In this document: positions 51,838 through 61,048 of the stretch, in pieces
Position numbering within the stretch: position 1 is the stretch's first letter
How the letters are laid out: each line of letters opens with the position of its first letter
Assembly (NCBI GenBank): GCA_964460075.1
Contig: CAYWPC010000010.1
Coordinates: 16,874-80,873, forward strand
DNA length: 64,000 nt
Source: JAMBLL01 sp964460075
Lineage (GTDB): Bacteria > Actinomycetota > Acidimicrobiia > Spongiisociales > UBA5794
Direction: 5' to 3'
Program-made: the position numbers and the translations under genes
Notes under the pieces: model-generated
Seen by the model: the letters and a program-made list of their open reading frames with translations, nothing else
The model's database searches: none
Told to the model about the DNA's origin: nothing

Positions 51838-54800
51838 GTGAAACTCAAGCATCTGAAACTTCGTGGATTCAAGTCGTTCGCTGATCGCACGCGCCTCGAC
51901 TTTGCATCAGGCGTCAACGTCGTCGTTGGACCGAACGGCTCCGGCAAATCCAACATTGTCGACGCGATGGCCTGGGTTATGGGGACGCAAGCGACGCGCA
52001 CTCTTCGCACCGAGAGGATGGAGGACGTCGTATTCGCCGGTACTGAGACGCGGCCGCCGCTGTCGCGCGCAGAGGTGTCGCTGACGTTCAGCAACGACGA
52101 CGAGATCATGCCTCTCGGTCTCACGGAGATCACGATTACTCGCCGCCTCTTCCGTGACGGCACCTCGGAGTACGAGTTGAACGGCGCGCCGTGCAGATTG
52201 CTCGATATTCAGGATCTCTTGTCAGATGGCGGGATCGGCAGGCAGCAGCATGTCCTCGTTGGGCAGGGACAGGTGGGCGAAGTGCTCAACGCCAGTCCGC
52301 AAGATCACAGAGCAGTGATCGAGGAGGCCGCAGGAGTCACCAAACACCGAAGTCGGAGAGACCGTGCCACTCGACGCCTCGAGCGCACGGATCACGACGT
52401 TGAACGACTGATGGACATCCTCAATCAGCAGCGCAAGGCGCTGCGTCCACTGAAACGGCAAGCGAACGCAGCACTGCGCTATGACGCAGTCAAGGCAGAA
52501 TCGATTGCGCTTCGGTTGTGGCTCGGCGGCGAGCAGCTTCGCAAGATCCGCGGCCGTCATGAGGTCGCTGCTCGGGAGCGGCGTGAGGTGCATGCTGCTC
52601 TGACGCAGGCGGACAAGGAACTGGCACATGTGCATGAGTCTCTCGAACGGCTACGTTCTGCCGCTGGTGTGGTGGGAGACGAGTTGAGCCGTGACACGGC
52701 GTCGGCTGCTCGCCTGGAAACGGTGAGGGAGAGACTCACTTCGATTGCGCTCGTGGCGAGGGAACGGTCACATGCGATCACCTCACGGCTCGAAGGCGCA
52801 GACGAACGAAGAGAGGATCTCGAACTTGAGTTGAACGACCTTGAGGCGGTCATTGCCGCGAGCGGGAAACTCGAGCACACCGCCGAGGAAGGTGCTGCAC
52901 AGTGTGAAACCGTTTTGAGGGCCCTCGAGGATGAGGAGAGATCCCTCGCCGAACAGATTCAGCTGCCGACGGAGGGTGTCGTTGCGAACCTACGAGGAGA
53001 TCTTCGATCTCTCGAGACCGCTGCGAACCGCGACACTGCCGAGAGAGAGCAGATTGCCCGCAGGCTTCGGGTCGTCGAGGATCGGATCGCCGAAGAGCGC
53101 GCCGAGATCGGTCGCCTGAATCTGGGGATACAAGAGTCCGACAGCGCTGTCACGGGTCTCGCTGACACGTATGACGTGAAGCAAGAGGCGAGGGCGTTGG
53201 CGGAGGACAGCATGCGTGAAGCCAGCGCAGCACACGACGCGGCGCAACTCACTGTTGCGAGGTGTCAGGCGAGGGTTGATGCGCTGGAGTCGGCGCTTGA
53301 AGGCCTCGTCGACGAACAAGCGGTCGCGATCGCATCGGGAGCTGAGGGTGTGATCGGTGAGATTGTTGCACGCCTCGATGTTCCCTCACCGTACGCTGCC
53401 GCCGTCGATGCGGCCCTCGGATCGTGGCGCTCGTCGTATGTGGCCACGAGCACGGACGCCATGCGCACGGTGATTGAGGAGCTCAAGGCGGCAGGGACGG
53501 GAGGCGTTGCTTTCGTCATCCCTGGCGGACGCGACGTCGCAGTCGCAAAGGAGGCGGCACGCCGGTTTGGTGTCGAGGCGCTTGTCGATGTTCTGGGTCC
53601 TCGAGCCGACAGGGCGCTCGCAGTCGCGCTCCTCGGGGATGTCGTACTCGTGGAAGGCTGGAGCACGGCATGGCAGATCGCCGAAGCCGTTACAGATGTC
53701 CGCGTCGTCACGCCCGAAGGCGATGTTGTGACCTCAACCGGGATGATCGTTGCACAACCCGACGGATCCGGTCCTGCGGTCCTCGAAGCGTCCCGCGTTG
53801 CATTGGAGAGTGCCGAGCGCGATCTTGGAGAGGCGGCGATTCGATCATCGGACAAGCGCCAAGCCTTCGACGGGGCGCGTGACGAGGAACGAACGGCGTT
53901 GGAGAGCCTTGAAGCTGTCGAGGCGAAGCTTGGCGGATTGACGGAAGCGCTCGGCCTTGTGGGTCGTGCGCTTGCGGCATCGATCGAAGAAGCCGAGCGG
54001 CTCGCATCCCGTGATGGGGCCATCACGGTCGCGGCGACTACTCGCCAGGAGCGAATTGCGGTGCTTGCACAACGTGTGACCGAGTTCGAGGGAGAGGAAG
54101 CGGCCCGTCAAGCGGCGTGGGAGGCGCTCAATGAGCGTCGCGATGAGGTTGCGCGCAAACGAGATGAAGCGCGTCACGCACTTCAGGAAGTCACGGCCGA
54201 ACTCGCAGGATTCGTCGAGCGTCGCAGGATGAGTGAGCAACGGCTATTGGCTGTACGCGCCGACCTCAACCAACTGCGGCTCCTGCCAGACGACGATGGC
54301 GTCGTTGGTGTTCTTGAACGGATTGGCTCGGTTGCTCACACCGCGATCGGAGAAGTTTCTCGGCATGTCGAAGCGCTGCGGATACGGCAACGAAGCCTTC
54401 GCGAACAGACAGGAACAGCGAATGCGGAACTCATCGATGCGGAGCGTCGGCGTGAGCAGCTCGAATCGGTGAGGAGAGTATCTGGGGAGAAGATGAACGC
54501 CCTCGACGTCGAGCTCGCTGAACTGCGGGTGCGAGACGAGGCGGCCGGTGAAGCGCTGCGCAGGGATGCGGATTCGACGGAGGATCAGGCACTCACCACG
54601 CCACGCCCTGAGATCCCCGATGGCGTGGACCCCTCTGAACGGCTTGAGAGCCTGCTCGCAGATCTTCGGCGCATGGGTCCCATCAATCCGCTTGCCGCTC
54701 AGGAGTACGAAGAGCTTGCTGCGTCGGCGAGCGAACTCGAAGAGCAACTCGACGACCTCAACGCTTCTCGCGGCGAGCTTGAGAAGGTCATTTCGGCTCT

Positions 54801-55278
54801 CGACGAAAAGATGGCAGACCTATTCCAGGGAGCGTTCGCTGAAATCGCTGCCTGCTACGAGGAGAACTTCGCGCTCGTATTTCCTGGAGGCAAGGGCCGC
54901 TTGAGACTCGTCGATGCCGACGACCCGCTTTCGATGGGCGTGCTTGTCGAAGCTCAGCCGGCGGGGAAGAAGGTTGGTCGGCTCTCACTGCTCAGCGGTG
55001 GGGAGCGCTCATTGGCGGCGCTTGCGTTCTTATTTGCTGTGTTCAGGGCCAGACCGAGTCCTTTCTACGTGCTCGATGAGGTCGAGGCAGCCCTCGATGA
55101 CGCGAACTTGCATCGTTTCCTTCGTCTGGTGGACACGCTGCGTAGTAGCGTCCAGCTCGTGATCATCACCCACCAGCAGCAGACGATGGAGGCTGCCGAC
55201 GTGTTGTACGGCGTGACGATGGAGCCAGGGGCGACATCGAAGGTGATCTCGAAGCGCATGACCGCCGTTACCGTTTAG
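51838..55278 (+). CDS. smc: Chromosome segregation protein SMC
   Basis: A 1146-residue condensin ATPase. GPNGSGKSN (31-39) at the N-terminus and LLSGGERSLAALAF plus PFYVLDEVEAALDD at the C-terminus form the ATPase head; long coiled coils flank a hinge near residues 490-640 (GVIGEIVARLDVPSPYAAAVDAALG). GTG start. No scpA or scpB is in the window. ftsY follows 24 bases later, as in other actinobacteria. Confidence 0.96.
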   Translation: MKLKHLKLRGFKSFADRTRLDFASGVNVVVGPNGSGKSNIVDAMAWVMGTQATRTLRTERMEDVVFAGTETRPPLSRAEVSLTFSNDDEIMPLGLTEITITRRLFRDGTSEYELNGAPCRLLDIQDLLSDGGIGRQQHVLVGQGQVGEVLNASPQDHRAVIEEAAGVTKHRSRRDRATRRLERTDHDVERLMDILNQQRKALRPLKRQANAALRYDAVKAESIALRLWLGGEQLRKIRGRHEVAARERREVHAALTQADKELAHVHESLERLRSAAGVVGDELSRDTASAARLETVRERLTSIALVARERSHAITSRLEGADERREDLELELNDLEAVIAASGKLEHTAEEGAAQCETVLRALEDEERSLAEQIQLPTEGVVANLRGDLRSLETAANRDTAEREQIARRLRVVEDRIAEERAEIGRLNLGIQESDSAVTGLADTYDVKQEARALAEDSMREASAAHDAAQLTVARCQARVDALESALEGLVDEQAVAIASGAEGVIGEIVARLDVPSPYAAAVDAALGSWRSSYVATSTDAMRTVIEELKAAGTGGVAFVIPGGRDVAVAKEAARRFGVEALVDVLGPRADRALAVALLGDVVLVEGWSTAWQIAEAVTDVRVVTPEGDVVTSTGMIVAQPDGSGPAVLEASRVALESAERDLGEAAIRSSDKRQAFDGARDEERTALESLEAVEAKLGGLTEALGLVGRALAASIEEAERLASRDGAITVAATTRQERIAVLAQRVTEFEGEEAARQAAWEALNERRDEVARKRDEARHALQEVTAELAGFVERRRMSEQRLLAVRADLNQLRLLPDDDGVVGVLERIGSVAHTAIGEVSRHVEALRIRQRSLREQTGTANAELIDAERRREQLESVRRVSGEKMNALDVELAELRVRDEAAGEALRRDADSTEDQALTTPRPEIPDGVDPSERLESLLADLRRMGPINPLAAQEYEELAASASELEEQLDDLNASRGELEKVISALDEKMADLFQGAFAEIAACYEENFALVFPGGKGRLRLVDADDPLSMGVLVEAQPAGKKVGRLSLLSGGERSLAALAFLFAVFRARPSPFYVLDEVEAALDDANLHRFLRLVDTLRSSVQLVIITHQQQTMEAADVLYGVTMEPGATSKVISKRMTAVTV

Positions 55279-55302
55279 AGCGTCTCGCTTGAGAGGTAAC
55301 GC

Positions 55303-56304
55303 ATGAATCCCATCGCGATCGTTGTTCTTGTCTCCCTTGTTGCTGTGCTTGCCGTGGTTGGGGTCGTCGTGATCAAGCGTCGCTCGAGCGTGCCGATCGA
55401 ACATGCGGTCGTCCAAGAAGAACGAGGCTTACGGGAGCGTCTCACAAAGCCGCGGGCTTCCCTCGCTGGCGCTCTCAGCGGCCTGTTCTCCTCTCCGAAT
55501 CTAGGGGAGGACGAATGGGATGAACTCGAGGACGCACTCGTCGCGGCCGATGTGGGACCGGTAACGGCGTCCGAGATCGTGGGCGCGGTCAGAGTGCAGA
55601 ATCCTCGATCAGGAGAGCAGGCGAGGGTTGCCCTCCAAAGAGAGCTCGTGCGGATTCTCTCAGGAAAGGACCGTGGGCTTCACCTCGATCATTCACCTTC
55701 GGTGATCGTCGTGGTAGGTGTCAACGGAACGGGAAAGACGACGAGTATTGCCAAGATTGCCAGCAGTGTGGCCGGGGGAGGGTCGTCTGTGGTGCTCGCT
55801 GCGGCAGACACCTTCCGAGCAGCGGCCGACACGCAGTTGCAGTTGTGGGGGGAACGCGTCGGTGTCCCTGTCGTTTCGGGGTCCATGGGAGCCGACCCTG
55901 CTTCGGTTGCCTTCGATGCGCTCCGCGAGGCGAAGGATCTGGGCGCCGACGTTTTGATCGTCGACACCGCTGGTCGCCTCCACAGTCAGGCGAACCTGAT
56001 GGGCGAACTCGGCAAGGTCGTGCGCGTCCTTGAGAAAGCGGCAGGTGGAATCGACGAGGTACTTCTCGTGCTTGACGGAACTACGGGGCAGAACGGCCTT
56101 CAGCAGGCCAGAGCGTTCACGAAGGAGATCGGCGTAACTGGCCTCGTTTTGACGAAACTCGACGGGACCTCAAGGGGCGGCATTGCGGTTGCGGTGGAAC
56201 GCACGCTTGGCATTCCCGTGAAGTTCATCGGTGTCGGCGAAGGCATGAGCGACCTTCTACCATTCGACCCTGAAGCGTTCGTCGAGGCATTGATAGCGAG
56301 GTAG
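55303..56304 (+). CDS. ftsY: Signal recognition particle receptor FtsY
   Basis: A 333-residue SRP receptor GTPase that delivers SRP-bound ribosomes to SecYEG. A single hydrophobic segment (about residues 4-24) anchors it, common in actinobacteria. The N helical domain is followed by GVNGTGKTT (139-147), AADTFRAAA, DTAGRL, TKLDGTSRGG. cdd starts two bases after the stop. Confidence 0.95.
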   Translation: MNPIAIVVLVSLVAVLAVVGVVVIKRRSSVPIEHAVVQEERGLRERLTKPRASLAGALSGLFSSPNLGEDEWDELEDALVAADVGPVTASEIVGAVRVQNPRSGEQARVALQRELVRILSGKDRGLHLDHSPSVIVVVGVNGTGKTTSIAKIASSVAGGGSSVVLAAADTFRAAADTQLQLWGERVGVPVVSGSMGADPASVAFDALREAKDLGADVLIVDTAGRLHSQANLMGELGKVVRVLEKAAGGIDEVLLVLDGTTGQNGLQQARAFTKEIGVTGLVLTKLDGTSRGGIAVAVERTLGIPVKFIGVGEGMSDLLPFDPEAFVEALIAR

Positions 56305-56306
56305 GC

Positions 56307-56702
56307 ATGTTCGACGCTGAGCTACTGAACCAAGCTGCACAGGCTGCCGAGGGCTCCTATTCACCCTATTCGCGTTTTCGAGTTGGCGCTGTGGTCGTGA
56401 CCGAAGACGGATCGGTCGTAACGGGGGCGAACATCGAGAACGCGGCATTCGGTGCGTCGATCTGTGCCGAGGCAAATGCCATCTCTAGCGCGATCGCCGG
56501 GGGAGCAACCTCGATCGAGACGGTTGCTGTGGTCTGCCTCGACGGGGAGTTGTGCACACCGTGCGGCAACTGCAGGCAGCTCATGCGCGAGTTTCAGGTT
56601 GCGCGCGTCATCCTTGCCAACCCGGATGGATCTCCTTGCGTGGTCACGCTTGAAGACCTGCTCCCCATGTCCTTCGGCCCCGAGTCGCTCCCTGACTCGT
56701 AA
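56307..56702 (+). CDS. cdd: Cytidine deaminase
   Basis: Deaminates cytidine and deoxycytidine to uridine forms. A 131-residue homotetrameric type with zinc motifs CAEANA (C53, E55) and PCGNCRQ (C86, C89), and FRVGAV and NIENAAFG for the substrate. It is attached to the ftsY operon and faces the minus-strand block containing deoA and upp, so pyrimidine salvage genes are split over both strands. Confidence 0.94.
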   Translation: MFDAELLNQAAQAAEGSYSPYSRFRVGAVVVTEDGSVVTGANIENAAFGASICAEANAISSAIAGGATSIETVAVVCLDGELCTPCGNCRQLMREFQVARVILANPDGSPCVVTLEDLLPMSFGPESLPDS

Positions 56703-56721
56703 GACCCTCACAATGCGGGTG

Positions 56722-57672
56722 TCAGGTCCTCGCCTTGAGGGCTTCTATGAGTTGTGGAACGACCTTGTGGATGTCGCCGACGACGCCTAGGTCAGAAATG
56801 CCGAAGATCGGTGCGTCTGGGTCCTTGTTGATAGCAATGATCGTCGATGCGCCCTTCATACCTACAACGTGTTGCATTGCACCCGAGATGCCGCAGGCGA
56901 TGTAGACGTCCGGCTTGACGGTCTTTCCTGTCTGTCCAACCTGGTACGAGTAGGGGACCCATCCGGCGTCCACGACTGCCCTGGTGCCGCCGACCGCACC
57001 TCCGAGGAGACCAGCAAGCTCGTCGATCATGGTGAATTTGTCGGCTGCGCCGAGGCCGCGTCCACCTGAGACGACAACCGCTGCAGCCTCAAGATCCGGC
57101 CCCTTAGACTCTTCGACGTGGCGTTCCGTGATCACTGCACCCCCGGACCTGCCTGTGTCAGGGACGGCCACCGAGTGCACCGACGGTGTAGGGCCGCCAG
57201 TGACCTCTGCCACAAAAGCCTTTGGCCGAGTTACGACGATCGCCGGTCCGGTAGCCGTGACGGAAGTGGTCACCGCAACGCTGCCGCCGAGTATCTCGGA
57301 TGTCACAGAGATGTCGCCGTCGTCGGTCACATCGAGCGCGTTCGCGACGACGGGCTGGCCGAGCCTGGCAGCCAGTCGACCTGCTACGTCCCTGTCCGTG
57401 TTCCCTGCTCCAAACAGCACGAGACGTGCGCTGGACTCATCGAGAAGGTCGGCGAGCGCCTTAGCGGTCGGCGCCGAGGGGAGTGCGTCACCCGTGTTGA
57501 TGTGGTGCACGCTCGATGCACCGTGGGCACCGAGCGTGTCGAACGCGTCCGGGCTGCCTTCTCCGACATAGAGCACGGTGACGTCGCCCATCGACGCGGC
57601 TTTGGAAACCAGTTCGAGCGATCCAGGAGATGGCGCGCCGTCGATCTCTTCAGCGAATACCCATATTGCCAT
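56722..57672 (-). CDS. etfA: Electron transfer flavoprotein, alpha subunit
   Basis: A 316-residue subunit that carries FAD and passes electrons from acyl-CoA dehydrogenases to the quinone pool. The C-terminal FAD domain has VVSGGRGLG, AGWVPYSYQVGQTGKTVKP, GISGAMQHVVGM and AINKDPDAPIF. It directly follows etfB (stop and start adjacent). It is the expected acceptor for the two acyl-CoA dehydrogenases at 14-16 kb. Confidence 0.95.
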   Translation of the reverse strand: MAIWVFAEEIDGAPSPGSLELVSKAASMGDVTVLYVGEGSPDAFDTLGAHGASSVHHINTGDALPSAPTAKALADLLDESSARLVLFGAGNTDRDVAGRLAARLGQPVVANALDVTDDGDISVTSEILGGSVAVTTSVTATGPAIVVTRPKAFVAEVTGGPTPSVHSVAVPDTGRSGGAVITERHVEESKGPDLEAAAVVVSGGRGLGAADKFTMIDELAGLLGGAVGGTRAVVDAGWVPYSYQVGQTGKTVKPDVYIACGISGAMQHVVGMKGASTIIAINKDPDAPIFGISDLGVVGDIHKVVPQLIEALKART

Positions 57673-58431
57673 TCAAATCACCTTCACTTGCTCGAGCAGT
57701 TCGACGATCTTGATATACGCCTCACCCTCGTCTTCAACGATTTCGCCTGCTGCCCTCGACGCAACCGGACTCACCGATGCAATGGTTTGACCCGAAGTTG
57801 GCTCGATGCCGAGGTCGGCCGCCGTTGTGGTGTCGACGGGCTTTGACTTGGCTTGCATGATGCCCTTGAACGTTGGATACCTCGGCTCTACGGCTCCCGC
57901 CGTGACGGCGAGCACTGCAGGGAGCGGCGTCGTGACGGTTTCGTACCCCGAAGCTGTCTGACGTTCGATCGTCAAGGCGCCGTCGGCAGTGTCGACGCTT
58001 CGCGCGAATGAGAGACACGGGACGTCCAACAGCTCAGACATCATTTGGGGGACAACTCCCGTGTAGCCGTCTGTCGATTCGGTGCCGGCGACGACGACAT
58101 CGAAGCCTTCCCGTTCAATTGCTGCGCTGAGTATCCGCGCTGTCGTGAGTGCGTCCGAACCTTTCAGTGTCTCGTCGTCGATGATCACTGCCTTGTCTGC
58201 GCCCATTGCGAGCGCCTGTCGAATCCCCTGCAGGGATCCGGATGGAGACATGGAGAACAGCGTCACCGATCCTTCGGTTGCTTCAGCGAGTTGTAGGCCG
58301 ACTTCTACACCGATGCGATCTGTGTCATCGAGAACCTGATCGTTCGGACGGATGACCCAGTGGTTGTCTCCATCGAGTTCGTACGGGGTTGCAGGGTCAG
58401 GGATCTGCTTTACGCACACCGCGATATTCAT
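57673..58431 (-). CDS. etfB: Electron transfer flavoprotein, beta subunit
   Basis: A 252-residue AMP-binding subunit of ETF. CVKQIPDP is at the start, with VVVAGTESTDGYTGVVPQMMSELL and the adjacent SFARSV; the C-terminal arm contains PRYPTFKGIMQAKSKP, the family signature for dehydrogenase recognition. ATG 58431 is chosen; an earlier in-frame start adds unconserved residues. Forms an operon with etfA. Confidence 0.95.
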   Translation of the reverse strand: MNIAVCVKQIPDPATPYELDGDNHWVIRPNDQVLDDTDRIGVEVGLQLAEATEGSVTLFSMSPSGSLQGIRQALAMGADKAVIIDDETLKGSDALTTARILSAAIEREGFDVVVAGTESTDGYTGVVPQMMSELLDVPCLSFARSVDTADGALTIERQTASGYETVTTPLPAVLAVTAGAVEPRYPTFKGIMQAKSKPVDTTTAADLGIEPTSGQTIASVSPVASRAAGEIVEDEGEAYIKIVELLEQVKVI

Positions 58432-58541
58432 GGCGCTGCCGCTCCTTCGGTGGGAATCGCCTCCCATGTTACGGGCTTTGTGGGGTTGCCAGAAATGCCT
58501 GGTCTCGACCTGTTACTCACCGAGCGATCGGTCTGCGGTGT

Positions 58542-59849
58542 TCATGTGATCGTCCCGAGCACGAGGTTCTGGTTAGGAGGTGGCTCCTCACCTATCGCCC
58601 ATGCGCCGTTCAAAGCGGTGAGTGCACTCTCGAGCTTCGCAGTGTCGCGGTAGGACACGACAGCCAGAGGCTGTCCTGCGGATACGGCATCGCCGATCTT
58701 TGCCTCGATCGAGAATCCGACGCTCGGGTCTACCACGTCTTCCTTGGTTGCCCTCCCTGCGCCGAGGCGTACAGCGGCAGTTCCCACGGCGTATGCATCA
58801 CACGCCGTGACCCATCCGTCTGTGGCAGCTTTGATGACGTGTTCATAGGGGGCAGACTGGAGCAGGGACGGGTCGTCGATATAGGCAGGGTCACCTCCTT
58901 GGAGTTCGGTGACTCGTGAGAAGACCTCGAGTGCGCGTCCAGATGTGATTGCAGATTCGGCTATTGCTCTGGCTTCGTCGGGCCCAGCCAATTCTGCAAG
59001 CACGAGCATCTCTGACGCGAACAGGATCGTCAACTCCTTGACGTCGGCCGGTCCGTCGCCACTGAGGACGGCGATCGATTCCTGAACCTCGTTTGCGTTG
59101 CCGACAGCGACCCCGAGAGGCTGATCCATGTTCGTGAGGACGGCTGTGACGGGTGTGCCGTGGCTTGCGCCGATTCCGACCATCGTCTCTGCGAGCTCGG
59201 TGGCTTGTGCCACGGATTTCATAAACGCACCGCTTCCGACCTTGACGTCGAGAAGGAGACCGTCGAGGTCCTCTGCGAGTTTCTTGGACATGATCGAGGA
59301 CGAGATCAACGGGATCGATGGGACGGTCCCGGTCGCGTCTCTCAGCGCGTAGATACGACGATCTGCCGGTACCAGCGTCTCGGTTTGGCCGACCATCACC
59401 ATGCCGACGTCGTTGAGCTGTTCGATGAAGGCTCCTGGCGCGATGTCGACAGAGAATCCTGGGATCGATTCGAGCTTGTCGAGCGTGCCTCCGGTGTGGC
59501 CCAGACCTCGGCCCGACATCATGGGGACAGCGACACCGCACGCAGCGACCACGGGTGCGAGCGGGAGTGAGACCTTGTCGCCGACACCACCTGTGGAGTG
59601 TTTATCGACTTTCGGCTTTTGGACTGCTGAGAGATCGAGTACATCACCCGAGTGCAGCATCGCGCTCGTCCACGCCGAGAGCTCTCCCTGGGACATGCCG
59701 TTGAAGATGATTGCCATGAGCAAGGCAGAGAGTTGGTAGTCAGGGATCGAATCTGCTGTGTACTCGCTGATGATCCATGCAAGGGCGTCTTCCGGCAGTT
59801 CGCTTCCGTCGCGCTTGGCACGGATCAGCTCGACCATGGAATAGGTCAT
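58542..59849 (-). CDS. deoA: Thymidine/pyrimidine-nucleoside phosphorylase
   Basis: A 435-residue phosphorylase that splits thymidine (or uridine, depending on subtype) to base and (deoxy)ribose-1-phosphate. KHSTGGVGDK (83-92) binds phosphate; GRGLGHTGGTLDKLESIPG is the family signature, and the C-terminal domain is intact. It overlaps the alkyltransferase-like gene by 4 bases. With cdd, upp and the nucleoside hydrolase it forms a pyrimidine salvage set. Confidence 0.95.
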   Translation of the reverse strand: MTYSMVELIRAKRDGSELPEDALAWIISEYTADSIPDYQLSALLMAIIFNGMSQGELSAWTSAMLHSGDVLDLSAVQKPKVDKHSTGGVGDKVSLPLAPVVAACGVAVPMMSGRGLGHTGGTLDKLESIPGFSVDIAPGAFIEQLNDVGMVMVGQTETLVPADRRIYALRDATGTVPSIPLISSSIMSKKLAEDLDGLLLDVKVGSGAFMKSVAQATELAETMVGIGASHGTPVTAVLTNMDQPLGVAVGNANEVQESIAVLSGDGPADVKELTILFASEMLVLAELAGPDEARAIAESAITSGRALEVFSRVTELQGGDPAYIDDPSLLQSAPYEHVIKAATDGWVTACDAYAVGTAAVRLGAGRATKEDVVDPSVGFSIEAKIGDAVSAGQPLAVVSYRDTAKLESALTALNGAWAIGEEPPPNQNLVLGTIT

Positions 59850-60136
59850 TGTCTTCCTCTCATGACAACGGCTCCCCTGCTGATGGCAACACCTTCTGCT
59901 CGTAGGCGCTGTGCGTGGTCAGCCTCTATGCCAGGTACCAGTCGACCGTCGGCTGCAATCACCCGCCACCACGGTAACCCTGGCGTGACGCGAAGGAGAT
60001 TTCCGACGGCACGTGCTGCACCTGGGAAGCCTGCTTCGGCTGCGACCTCCCCGTACGTGCAGGTCTCGCCGCGCGGGATAGCGGACACGGTATCCGTGAC
60101 AGCCGCTGCGAACTTGTCCGATTGCTCTCCTGTCAC
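59846..60136 (-). CDS. Alkyltransferase-like protein (ATL)
   Basis: A 96-residue protein resembling the C-terminal domain of O6-methylguanine-DNA methyltransferase (SAIPRGETCTYGEVAAEAGFPGAARAVG, then LPWWRVIAADGRL). The active-site PCHRV of MGMT is PWWRV, so Cys is replaced by Trp and the protein cannot accept alkyl groups. ATL proteins instead flag O6-alkylguanine for nucleotide excision repair; they usually have PWHRV, so the second Trp is unusual. The gene overlaps upp and deoA by 4 bases each. Confidence 0.85.
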   Translation of the reverse strand: MTGEQSDKFAAAVTDTVSAIPRGETCTYGEVAAEAGFPGAARAVGNLLRVTPGLPWWRVIAADGRLVPGIEADHAQRLRAEGVAISRGAVVMRGRQ

Positions 60137-60750
60137 AGCGTTCCGAACAGCCGGTCTCCCATGTCACCGAGACCAGGGACGATGTAGTAATTCTCGTTGA
60201 GTTCTCTGTCGTAGGCTGCTGCGACGATGTGCACATCTGGATGATCCTCGTACATCTTCTTTATACCGTCAGGGGCCGTCACGACGCAGAGCGCAGTGAT
60301 CGATGTGGCTCCAGAGCTTTTGACCTTGTCGACCGCCCACGACAGTGATCCGCCCGTCGCGAGCATCGGCTCGCAGATGAGCACGAAAGCATCGGATAGG
60401 TCAGGGAGTTTCGAGTAGTACTCCTGTGGCATGGCGGTCTCCTCGTTGCGCGCCACGCCTGCGAATCCGACTGTGACATTCGGAATCGTTTCGAGGACTG
60501 CGTCGAGCATGCCGAGTCCTGCCCGAAGTACGGGGACGGCAACGACGTGATCGACGGTGTATCCAGCCGTCTTCTCCATGGGCGTCTCGATTTCGAATTG
60601 GCGGAGCGTGAGACGCTTTGTCGCTTCCATCACGAGCGTGTAGGTGAGTCCCTTCGCAGCGGCGCGGAACTGCTGTGGGTCTGTGTCCTTGTTACGTAGG
60701 ACGGTGAGATAGTGGCGTGCGAGCGGGTGATCAATGACGGTGAGATTCAT
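60133..60750 (-). CDS. upp: Uracil phosphoribosyltransferase
   Basis: Converts uracil and PRPP to UMP. A 205-residue protein with TLRQFEIETPMEKTAGY, VPVLRAGLGM (PRPP and uracil binding), ICEPMLATGGSL (PRPP loop) and the C-terminal PGLGDMGDRLFGT. It is the first gene of the upp-ATL-deoA run, with two GGTACC copies 16-31 bases upstream. Confidence 0.95.
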   Translation of the reverse strand: MNLTVIDHPLARHYLTVLRNKDTDPQQFRAAAKGLTYTLVMEATKRLTLRQFEIETPMEKTAGYTVDHVVAVPVLRAGLGMLDAVLETIPNVTVGFAGVARNEETAMPQEYYSKLPDLSDAFVLICEPMLATGGSLSWAVDKVKSSGATSITALCVVTAPDGIKKMYEDHPDVHIVAAAYDRELNENYYIVPGLGDMGDRLFGTL

Positions 60751-60765
60751 GCGTGTCCTCGTTCG

Positions 60766-60781
60766 GGTACCCCACGGTACC
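60766..60781. promoter_or_regulatory. Paired GGTACC palindromes before upp
   Basis: GGTACC at 60766-60771 and again at 60776-60781, a 10-base (one helical turn) period, 15 bases upstream of the upp start codon. The position would suit an operator overlapping the leader or start site. Confidence 0.3.
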
Positions 60782-60810
60782 AAAACCCACAATCCCTGAA
60801 GCTGGCGCGC

Positions 60811-60835
60811 CTGCTTGTACGATCGTACCAAGCAG
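60811..60835. promoter_or_regulatory. 25-base dyad upstream of upp
   Basis: CTGCTTG-TACGATCGTA-C-CAAGCAG: 7-base arms around a perfect 10-base palindrome, with one extra base. It is the strongest dyad in the spacer and lies 60 bases before upp and 214 bases before the GT87 gene. No regulator is coded nearby. Confidence 0.45.
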
Positions 60836-61048
60836 CACTGATGGTCCCAAAAGCCCGATTTCGCGAAGGCCCAATCTCACGAGAGCCGAATATGGTGACT
60901 CCCCATTCCATGACGCACACGGCGAGGTCCGATCGGACCCAGCCGTCTCGACTCCTGATCGCAGTGGTCATGGTGTCGGGGAACAGGCGTAGAGGGGAAT
61001 CTCATTGATGAAAATGTCGGGCGGGCGGGCGGTTCCGATGAGTCTCTC

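Larger units (their letters stand above)
60751..61048. other. 298-base spacer between upp and the GT87 gene
   Basis: No convincing gene on either strand. It contains the upp-proximal GGTACC pair, a strong dyad (60811-60835) and otherwise nothing I can assign. A TTTCGCGAA near 60856 is half of the box type seen at 36 and 37 kb, but single. Confidence 0.6.
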
